This document shows, piece after piece, positions 1-4,969 of a stretch of DNA of 12,303 bases (positions are counted from its first letter, which is position 1; the number at the start of each line of letters is the position of its first letter). Both the position numbers and the translations under genes were made by a program. The DNA comes from Lachnoclostridium sp. UBA7097 (GTDB lineage Bacteria > Bacillota > Clostridia > Lachnospirales > Lachnospiraceae). The notes below the pieces were generated by a model that did not search any database, was not told the origin of the DNA, and worked only from the letters and a program-made list of their open reading frames with translations. The DNA lies in assembly GCA_002499945.1 (NCBI GenBank), contig DKYP01000050.1, positions 1-12,303 of the forward strand. The letters run 5' to 3'.

Positions 1-1
1 A

Positions 2-343
2 GAACCTTTTGGAATTGATGTATTTAAATATAAATTTAATATTGATAAAGGGTATACAATAATAAACAAAGATAATATTAGTATATTTTTATATAGACTT
101 GATTATTTAAATAAACTTGAAGATGAAATCAATAGCTTTATTGGTTATAAAGACTTTAAAATTATAAACAACAATCAGGCTAAGGAAAAAGCATATGCTT
201 TAGCATATAGAGAATTTTTAAAAAAAGTGGAGATTGATTTGGAATTTTTTGAAGAAATAGTCTCGTCTAAAGAAATGCAACATTTTTTTAGTGGGTCTGA
301 ACGTGAAAATTATTATAAGAAATGGAAACCATATTTAAAATAA
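2..343 (+). CDS. C-terminal part of a probable capsular polysaccharide synthesis protein (NKWYS-like), cut by the window edge
   Basis: The reading frame is open from the window edge to a TAA at 341 and gives the last 113 residues of a protein that starts outside the window. The fragment has an RLDYL segment (residues 32-36), an acidic helix, an N-rich stretch (56-58), and near the end HFFS (94-97) followed by a Tyr/Lys-rich segment with KW (107-108). This order resembles the C-terminus of the 'putative capsular polysaccharide synthesis protein' family (Pfam NKWYS), whose members end in an FYS...KW pattern and are thought to have a sulfotransferase-like fold. The family match is from memory and moderate. 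The next gene, a nucleotidyltransferase starting 25 bases downstream, supports a surface-polysaccharide setting. GC content is very low, about 13-20% in the first lines. No substrate can be proposed. Confidence 0.55.
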   Translation, partial: EPFGIDVFKYKFNIDKGYTIINKDNISIFLYRLDYLNKLEDEINSFIGYKDFKIINNNQAKEKAYALAYREFLKKVEIDLEFFEEIVSSKEMQHFFSGSERENYYKKWKPYLK

Positions 344-367
344 TATGCTGTTTTAGGAGGCAAATAA

Positions 368-811
368 ATGAAAAAACAAATAATAGGTTATACAACAGGT
401 GTTTACGACATGTTTCATATTGGACATTTAAATATAATAAAAAATGCTAAAGCCCAATGTGATTATTTAATTGTTGGTGTAAGTACTGATGAACTGGTTA
501 TAAATGAAAAAATAAAAACACCAGTTATTCCATATGATGAAAGAATAGCTATTATAGAAGCTTTGAAATATACAGATGAAGTGGTTCCACAATATGATAA
601 AAATAAAGTTAAGGCATGGGAAAAATATCATTTTAATAAAATGTTTGTTGGTTCAGATTGGAAAGGAACACAACAGTGGAAAAAATATGAGATGGAATTA
701 AAACCATTAGGAGTTGAAATTGTGTATTTACCATATACATCTGGAATATCAAGTACCAAATTAACATCAGTAATTAAAGGTATTTTAAATGAACATACAA
801 AATTTGAGTGA
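368..811 (+). CDS. Glycerol-3-phosphate cytidylyltransferase-like nucleotidyltransferase (TagD/Gct family)
   Basis: A 147-residue cytoplasmic protein of the HIGH nucleotidyltransferase superfamily, about the normal length for TagD/Gct (around 130 residues). It shows the N-terminal TTGVYDMFHIGHLNII segment with the nucleotide-binding HIGH at residues 17-20, GVSTDE (37-42), the PYDER segment (55-59), GSDWKG (95-100), and TSGISSTKL (124-132), which corresponds to the RTxGISTT motif of glycerol-phosphate cytidylyltransferases. TagD makes CDP-glycerol from CTP and glycerol-3-phosphate for teichoic acids or capsules. The exact alcohol phosphate here is uncertain because the Arg of RTxGIS is replaced by Tyr (YTSGIS). 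The start has a good AGGAGG at 355-360, seven bases ahead of the ATG. The gene sits between a capsule-type gene and a decayed IspD/TarI-like cytidylyltransferase, so a role in surface polyol-phosphate polymers is likely. GC content is low (about 25%). Confidence 0.85.
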   Translation: MKKQIIGYTTGVYDMFHIGHLNIIKNAKAQCDYLIVGVSTDELVINEKIKTPVIPYDERIAIIEALKYTDEVVPQYDKNKVKAWEKYHFNKMFVGSDWKGTQQWKKYEMELKPLGVEIVYLPYTSGISSTKLTSVIKGILNEHTKFE

Positions 812-887
812 AATACTTAGCTTTATATTATTAGATATAACTTGTTATATAAAATTGTTAACAGCAGTAATAATAAGTAAATATAAT

Positions 888-1409
888 TTTTCAAAAGTAA
901 AATGGGTTGCCAGTTAAGGAGATACTTTCCAGAAACCTGTATTAAATTGAATAACATATCTACAAGGAAAGACAAGTAATGAAGATACCGTAATTATACA
1001 TTATGGTGCATCACCATTCACAAGCGAAAAAATTATTTCTGAATGGAATCAGGGGGCAGAGGAGAAGGGAAATTCAGTTTCAGCAACTCCTTGTTTTTTA
1101 TTAATGGGTTCTAATGATGATGGGGTAAAATCCACAAAATGGGTTGACAGGGAACAAGTAATGCAGTTAAACAGCCCACAATGTTTTAAATTTGGATATG
1201 TTTGTTCTTTGTACCAGAAAGCTGTTGGAATGGAAATTCTGGAAGATGTTGAACCACACACAACAAGTATGATGTATTGTATGGGAGAAACAATTTATTT
1301 TTTAAAAGGAAACCAAACAAACATTAAAATTACTACAAAAGAAGATTTAGAATTGTTTGAAGGGTATGTATTAATGAAACAAAGAAAAGTTTATACATGG
1401 AATAACTAA
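888..1409 (+). pseudogene. Decayed IspD/TarI-family cytidylyltransferase, 5' end missing
   Basis: One frame can be read from about 888 to the TAA at 1407 as an IspD/TarI-like sequence: FSKVKWVAS, then DTFQKPVLN, then EDTVIIHYGASPF, VDREQVMQLNSPQCFKFGY, VEPHTTSMMY, and the C-terminal NIKITTKEDLELFEGYVLM segment typical of the family. Two stops interrupt it, TAA at 915 and TGA at 948. Both fall where the family normally has glycines (the GG after the Val/Ser segment and the NG after the Leu). The N-terminal CTP-binding half (GGxGxR and KQ) is absent: the preceding gene ends at 811, leaving too little room. The ATG at 1104 opens the last 101 codons but has no ribosome site and lies in mid-domain, so it is not a credible gene. 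Intact homologs make CDP-ribitol or CDP-methylerythritol; the neighbouring TagD-like gene favours the polysaccharide role. Confidence 0.8.
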
Positions 1410-1507
1410 ATATGTGCCAGTCTGGCTTATAGTAGCTTTACATATCATAAATTTTTTATTATAATGTGATTTGTTATTACATTTATAAAAATATTATATG
1501 AGGATGA

Positions 1508-1717
1508 AAACAGGCAGTTTATATACTAAGTGAGAAGGAAATTAACTGCAATCTTTTTGACCAGTTATCAATACTTGAAGAAATTGAAGAGGTTGCAAAA
1601 TTAAAAAAAGAGTTGGGCGTAAGTTATATCAGCAACCGCCATTACTGGATAAGTAGTATTATTGATAATGGGGAATATTTACCGGTGGACATTGTATTTG
1701 TCCACCGGTTATTTTAA
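1508..1717 (+). pseudogene. Unidentified 69-codon open frame with no start codon, probable gene remnant
   Basis: The frame follows a TGA at 1505 and runs to a TAA at 1715 with no ATG, GTG or TTG near its beginning. The translation is protein-like: an N-terminal QAVYILSEKEINCNLFDQL, an acidic helix with a repeated EEIEE pattern and KLKKE, then GVSYISNRHYWISSIIDNGEY. The last residues (LPVDIVFVHRLF) are encoded by the hairpin that looks like a terminator, so that part may not be ancestral. An adjacent frame just upstream reads YEDENRQ and could belong to the same gene after a frameshift. I do not recognise the family. It could be the C-terminus of another surface-polysaccharide gene lost along with the upstream one, but nothing in the sequence proves it. 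Confidence 0.3.
1681..1716 (+). terminator. Terminator-like hairpin before the nuclease pair
   Basis: Perfect 10-bp stem ACCGGTGGAC (1681-1690) and GTCCACCGGT (1700-1709) with a 9-base loop, followed by TATTTTA on the + strand. The stem is GC-rich in an otherwise AT-rich stretch. It would separate the polysaccharide-type region from the nuclease promoter at 1773. Confidence 0.7.
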
Positions 1718-1772
1718 ATGTATCTGGATATAAGTGTATCAGGACCGGAAGTATTGTTTTATAGAATTGCGC

Positions 1773-1801
1773 TTGATACATTTTATAAATAATGTTACAA
1801 T
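1773..1801 (+). promoter_or_regulatory. Sigma-A-type promoter of the first nuclease gene
   Basis: TTGATA (1773-1778), a 17-base spacer, and TACAAT (1796-1801) preceded by TG one base upstream (TGT, 1793-1795), an extended -10. Transcription would begin near 1808, close to where similarity between the two nuclease copies begins, leaving a leader of about 55 bases before the GTG at 1863. This promoter argues against translation from the earlier GTG at 1734. Confidence 0.6.
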
Positions 1802-1862
1802 TAAGCATAAAGACGGACAGCATAAGGAAAAAATATATACAGGGAAAGGAATATTTATCATA

Positions 1863-2717
1863 GTGGATTTAAGGAATAAGAATAAAATTAATATAACAAT
1901 TTCGGAAGATGAACTCTGGGAGAATTTAAAAATTTCCAATGATTTTATATTTGCAAAGGTAATGCGTAATCCAGAATTATGCAAAGGGCTGTTGGAAAGA
2001 TTGCTGGATATTTCAATTGACCATATCGAATATCCAGAAGAGCAGAAGACAATAGACATTGCAAAGGACAGTAAAAGCATACGCCTTGATGTATACCTTA
2101 AGGATGGCAAAGGCACGGTCTATAATGTGGAAATCCAGACTACAAGCAATAAGAACCTGCCAAGAAGGACAAGGTATTATGCAGGGATGATAGATTTGAA
2201 TGAAATTGAAAAAGGTGCAGATTACAGCGGGCTGCCACAGAGTTTTGTTATCTTTATCTGTACATTTGATGCATTTGGCAAAGACCGGTGGAAGTACACT
2301 TTCCAGAATGTGTGCATGGAAGATAAGAAATTATTTTTAAATGATGGTACAGTTAAAGTTTTCTTTAACACTACTGGAACCAAGGGCAGGATTAATAAAG
2401 ATGCAAAGAATATATTAAAATTTATAGAGGGTAGTGCAGCAGAGGATAATTTTACAGGAAAACTGGCACAAGAGGTTATAAAAATAAAAGAAAATAAGGA
2501 ATGGCAGGTGGAATATATGACATTGATGATGAGGGAACGTGAAAAGTATAATGAGGGCAGGACAGAAGGCAGAATAGAGGGTAGAATAGAGGGTGTAGTG
2601 TCAATTTATAAGGAAGAAATGGGGCTTTCATTTAATGAAACAGTAAGCCGTATTGCTGTAAAATTTAATTTGCCTTTATATGAAGCTGAGGAAAATGTTA
2701 AGAAATACTGGATTTAA
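1863..2717 (+). CDS. Rpn-family recombination-promoting nuclease / PD-(D/E)XK 'transposase', copy 1
   Basis: A 284-residue protein from GTG 1863. A longer frame begins at a GTG at 1734, but it has no ribosome site, would precede the promoter at 1773-1801, and has no counterpart in copy 2. The 1863 start is shared by both copies and follows AGGGAAAGGA by 12 bases. The N-terminal part (NDFIFAKVMRNPELCKGLLERLL), the catalytic pair RLDVY (Asp76) and NVEIQ (Glu90, Gln92), and FVIFICTFDAFGKDRWKYTF are hallmarks of the Rpn/YhgA-like PD-(D/E)XK family, which are DNA endonucleases reported to act in phage defence and horizontal recombination. The C-terminus carries three GR(T/I)E repeats and a variable helical tail. 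No terminator is visible before copy 2, so the two may be co-transcribed. Whether it is active cannot be told from sequence, but the catalytic residues are intact. Confidence 0.85.
   Translation: MDLRNKNKINITISEDELWENLKISNDFIFAKVMRNPELCKGLLERLLDISIDHIEYPEEQKTIDIAKDSKSIRLDVYLKDGKGTVYNVEIQTTSNKNLPRRTRYYAGMIDLNEIEKGADYSGLPQSFVIFICTFDAFGKDRWKYTFQNVCMEDKKLFLNDGTVKVFFNTTGTKGRINKDAKNILKFIEGSAAEDNFTGKLAQEVIKIKENKEWQVEYMTLMMREREKYNEGRTEGRIEGRIEGVVSIYKEEMGLSFNETVSRIAVKFNLPLYEAEENVKKYWI
2517..2717 (+). CDS. Possible internal RpnS-type antitoxin reading within nuclease copy 1
   Basis: An in-frame ATG at 2517 lies five bases after AGGTGG (2506-2511) and would give a separate 66-residue protein made of the C-terminal domain. 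Rpn proteins in Escherichia coli have been reported to produce such a short C-terminal form (RpnS), translated from inside the gene, that blocks the toxic full-length protein, with a four-residue repeat in its dimer helix. Here the repeat (GRTE, GRIE, GRIE) lies at residues 13-24 of the short form. Alternative ATGs at 2526 and 2529 are farther from the ribosome site. The signal is suggestive only. Confidence 0.35.
   Translation: MTLMMREREKYNEGRTEGRIEGRIEGVVSIYKEEMGLSFNETVSRIAVKFNLPLYEAEENVKKYWI
2556..2591 (+). repeat. Three 12-bp in-frame tandem repeats encoding GRTE-GRIE-GRIE
   Basis: Units at 2556-2567, 2568-2579 and 2580-2591 differ by a few bases. Copy 2 of the gene has a single unit (GRIE, about 3536-3547). 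Each unit adds four residues to the helical C-terminal region without changing frame. Confidence 0.85.
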
Positions 2718-2842
2718 AGTATCAAAGTACAATATTTGTAGTGGATAAATAAAATGAAACTGGTATATAACAGGAATAAAGTTTTATAAAGAGTGGACAA
2801 CACAAGGGAAGAGTATATACAGGGAAAGGAATATTTACCATA

Positions 2843-3670
2843 GTGGATTTAAGGAATAAAAATAAAATTAATATAACCATTTCGGAAGATGAGCTTTGGG
2901 AGAATTTAAAAATTTCAAATGATTTTATATTTGCGAAGGTAATGCGTAATCCAGAATTATGCAAAGGGCTGTTAGAAAGGCTGCTGGATATTTCAATTGA
3001 CCATATCGAATATCCAGAAGAGCAGAAGACCATAGACATTGCAAAGGACAGTAAAAGCATACGTCTTGATGTATACCTTAAGGATGGCAAAGGCACGGTC
3101 TATAATGTGGAAATCCAGACCACAAGCAATAAGAACCTGCCAAAAAGGACAAGGTATTATGCAGGTATGATAGATTTAAATGAAATTGAAAAAGGTGCAG
3201 ATTACAGCGGGCTGCCACAGAGTTTTGTTATCTTTATCTGTACATTTGATGCATTTGGCAAAGACCGGTGGAAATATACTTTCCAGAATGTGTGCATGGA
3301 AGATAAGAAATTGCTTTTAAATGATGGTACAATTAAAGTTTTCTTTAATACTACTGGAACAAGGGGCAGGATTAACAAAGATGCAAAAAACATATTGAAA
3401 TTTATAGAAAGCAGTACTGCAGAAGATGGTTTTACAGAAAAATTAGCACAAGAAGTTGCAAAAATCAAAGAAAACAAGGAATGGCAGGTGGAATATATGA
3501 CATTGATGATGAGGGAACGTGAAAAGTATAATGAGGGCAGGATAGAAGGTGCAGTGGTAACTTATAAGGAAGTTGGGGTTTCATTTGATGAAACAGTCCA
3601 GCGTGTGGCTGAAAAGTTTAACTTGTCTTTATATGAAGCTGAGGAAAATGTCAAGAAGTACTGGATTTAG
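2843..3670 (+). CDS. Rpn-family recombination-promoting nuclease / PD-(D/E)XK 'transposase', copy 2
   Basis: A 275-residue protein from GTG 2843; the frame is closed upstream at 2777 and no other usual start codon lies between, so this start is well determined apart from non-standard codons. Ribosome site AGGGAAAGGA at 2821-2830. It keeps the whole catalytic core of copy 1: RLDVY with Asp76 and NVEIQ with Glu90 and Gln92, and the FVIFICTFDAFG block (128-139). Differences from copy 1 are mostly in the last third: ESSTAEDGFTEK for EGSAAEDNFTGK, one GRIE repeat instead of three, and a changed tail (AVVTYKEVGVSFDETVQRVAEKFN). Such a pair fits two paralogous toxin/antitoxin specificities or a recent duplication drifting apart. 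A weak promoter (TGGATA 2742-2747, TATAAC 2766-2771) may lie in the gap. The leuB promoter follows about 80 bases after the stop. Confidence 0.87.
   Translation: MDLRNKNKINITISEDELWENLKISNDFIFAKVMRNPELCKGLLERLLDISIDHIEYPEEQKTIDIAKDSKSIRLDVYLKDGKGTVYNVEIQTTSNKNLPKRTRYYAGMIDLNEIEKGADYSGLPQSFVIFICTFDAFGKDRWKYTFQNVCMEDKKLLLNDGTIKVFFNTTGTRGRINKDAKNILKFIESSTAEDGFTEKLAQEVAKIKENKEWQVEYMTLMMREREKYNEGRIEGAVVTYKEVGVSFDETVQRVAEKFNLSLYEAEENVKKYWI
3497..3670 (+). CDS. Possible internal RpnS-type antitoxin reading within nuclease copy 2
   Basis: The same AGGTGG-AATAT-ATG arrangement as in copy 1, in a 67-base block identical between the copies, would give a 57-residue C-terminal protein with a single GRIE unit. 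It rests on the same reasoning as in copy 1: a known Rpn intragenic antitoxin architecture plus a plausible internal ribosome site. Confidence 0.35.
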   Translation: MTLMMREREKYNEGRIEGAVVTYKEVGVSFDETVQRVAEKFNLSLYEAEENVKKYWI

Positions 3671-3750
3671 AATATTAAAAAAGGTCTGGTAGTATACTGT
3701 CTGTTTTGCAGCCTGGAATTAAAAAACATGAAACTTAAACTCTCTACAGC

Positions 3751-3779
3751 TTGACATCACAATAATTTCTGTATACACT
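3751..3779 (+). promoter_or_regulatory. Promoter of the leuB-ilvD-ilvB-serC-serA run
   Basis: A perfect TTGACA (3751-3756), then a 17-base spacer and TACACT (3774-3779); TATACA at 3772-3777 with 15 bases is an alternative -10. The leader to leuB is about 65 bases, too short for a T-box riboswitch, and I saw no leader peptide rich in branched-chain codons. Confidence 0.55.
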
Positions 3780-3796
3780 ATAAAATAGTGTTTTTT
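3775..3796 (+). promoter_or_regulatory. Small inverted repeat with T-run overlapping the -10 of the leuB promoter
   Basis: ACACTAT (3775-3781), AAA, ATAGTGT (3785-3791), then TTTTT. It could be an operator covering the -10 and start site, or a weak terminator for the upstream nuclease gene. The stem is short and AT-rich, so neither role is secure. Confidence 0.35.
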
Positions 3797-3849
3797 ATAG
3801 AGAATAGTTATTATTTATATAAGTTATACACAGAAAGGAAGCGTAGGTT

Positions 3850-4932
3850 ATGAATTATAAGGTTGCAGTTATTCCAGGTGATGGCATTGGGCCTGAAATT
3901 ATAGCAGAAGCCAGAAAGGTTTTAGACAAGACTGGTGAAAAGTATGGGCATACTTTTGAGTACCAGGAGCTTTTAATGGGCGGCTGTTCGATAGATGCAT
4001 ATGGTGAGCCGCTTACTGATGAAACGTTAGAGAAAGCAAGGTCGGCAGATTCTGTATTGCTTGGGGCTGTCGGTGGTGATGTTGGCAAGTCAGGCTGGTA
4101 TAAGCTGCCACCTGATAAAAGGCCGGAGGCAGGACTGCTTAAAATCCGCAAGGGGCTCGGGCTTTATGCAAATATACGCCCGGCTGTCCTTTTTGATGAA
4201 TTAAGCGGGGCATGTCCGCTTAAAGAAGAAATTACAGATGGTGGTTTTGACTTTGTAGTTATGAGGGAGCTTACTGGCGGCCTTTACTTTGGTGAACGCA
4301 AGACTATAGAAGAAAATGGTGTATTGAAGGCAATTGATACCCTTACATACGATGAGAATGAAATCAGGCGTATTGCAAGATGGGGATTTGATGTTGCTAT
4401 GAAGCGTAATAAAAAGGTATGCAGTGTTGACAAGGCAAATGTGCTTGATTCTTCAAGGCTGTGGCGCAAAGTTGTAAAAGAGGTATCTGAGGAGTACCCT
4501 GAAGTTGAATTAACAGATATGCTTGTAGATAACTGTGCAATGCAGATTGTACGCGACCCTAAGCAGTTTGATGTAATACTTACAGAAAATATGTTTGGTG
4601 ATATTCTTTCGGATGAGGCAAGTATGGTTACAGGCTCTATCGGCATGTTGTCATCAGCAAGCCTTGGTGCTACAAAGCTTGGGCTGTATGAGCCAAGCCA
4701 CGGTTCAGCGCCTGATATTGCAGGGCAGGACAAGGCAAACCCTATAGCAACAATACTTTCCGCAGCAATGATGTTACGTTATTCATTTGACCTTGAAAAA
4801 GAAGCAGATGCAATAGAAGAAGCTGTAAAGCAGGTGCTTAAAGAAGGTTACAGGACAGTTGATATAATGGATAATGGCAAAACACTTGTTGGTACAAAAC
4901 AGATGGGTGATTTGATTGCAGCGCATATATAG
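3850..4932 (+). CDS. leuB: 3-isopropylmalate dehydrogenase
   Basis: A 360-residue cytoplasmic enzyme of the isocitrate/isopropylmalate dehydrogenase family, of normal length. It oxidises and decarboxylates 3-isopropylmalate to 2-oxoisocaproate with NAD+, the third step of leucine synthesis. Visible landmarks: IPGDGIGPEI (8-17); the substrate-binding loop LLKIRKGLGLYANIRP (Arg100, Arg110); MRELTGGLYFGER (Arg139, Tyr146); Lys195 in DKANVL; the family signature NMFGDILSDEASMVTGSIGM (247-266) with metal-binding Asp251 and Asp255; and the NAD-binding HGSAPDIAGQDKANP (284-298). The LLxIRK/ELTGG combination is that of LeuB rather than isocitrate or tartrate dehydrogenase. ATG 3850 follows AAAGGAAG by eight bases. 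It is the first gene of the run; leuA and leuCD are not here, so the pathway must be completed elsewhere. Confidence 0.95.
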   Translation: MNYKVAVIPGDGIGPEIIAEARKVLDKTGEKYGHTFEYQELLMGGCSIDAYGEPLTDETLEKARSADSVLLGAVGGDVGKSGWYKLPPDKRPEAGLLKIRKGLGLYANIRPAVLFDELSGACPLKEEITDGGFDFVVMRELTGGLYFGERKTIEENGVLKAIDTLTYDENEIRRIARWGFDVAMKRNKKVCSVDKANVLDSSRLWRKVVKEVSEEYPEVELTDMLVDNCAMQIVRDPKQFDVILTENMFGDILSDEASMVTGSIGMLSSASLGATKLGLYEPSHGSAPDIAGQDKANPIATILSAAMMLRYSFDLEKEADAIEEAVKQVLKEGYRTVDIMDNGKTLVGTKQMGDLIAAHI

Positions 4933-4969
4933 GCTGTAAAAATGGCAGGGAAAAGAGGTAATATAGATA

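Larger units (their letters stand above)
1410..1733. other. Region without an intact gene, between the cytidylyltransferase remnant and the nuclease pair
   Basis: AT-rich stretch. It contains an unidentified open-frame remnant (1508-1717) and a strong hairpin (1681-1709). An ATG at 1718 opens a 24-codon frame ending at 1792, without a ribosome site; I could not relate it to any family. Nothing else is visible on either strand. Confidence 0.6.
1807..3670 (+). repeat. Tandem gene duplication: copy 1 about 1807-2717, copy 2 about 2787-3670
   Basis: Two direct copies of a nuclease gene with about 55 bases of leader. By my own line-by-line alignment, bases 1861-2400 against 2841-3380 show about 24 mismatches (roughly 95% identity). 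Bases 2401-2495 against their counterpart are only about 80% identical. Then 67 bases (2496-2562 against 3476-3542) are identical, and the remainder diverges with length changes. The similarity ends at the stop codons. The 70 bases between the copies have no counterpart before copy 1. Confidence 0.9.

Noticed and set aside
1104..1409. 101-codon ORF with an ATG as a separate small gene
   Set aside because: It is the C-terminal part of a decayed IspD/TarI-like gene readable upstream through two stops, and its ATG has no ribosome site.
1734..1862. N-terminal extension of nuclease copy 1 from GTG 1734
   Set aside because: No ribosome site, it precedes the likely transcript start, and copy 2 and the family lack it.
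1807..3670. Nuclease pair as a true insertion sequence
   Set aside because: Despite the 'transposase' label often given to this family, I saw no terminal inverted repeats or target-site duplications around either copy.
3671..3849. T-box or leader-peptide attenuator ahead of leuB
   Set aside because: The leader after the predicted start is about 65 bases, and I found no T-box consensus or peptide rich in Leu, Ile or Val codons.
4284..4733. Long antisense ORF opposite leuB
   Set aside because: Shadow frame of a well-conserved gene; no ribosome site or recognisable product. The same holds for the antisense frames opposite ilvD, serC, serA and the nucleases.
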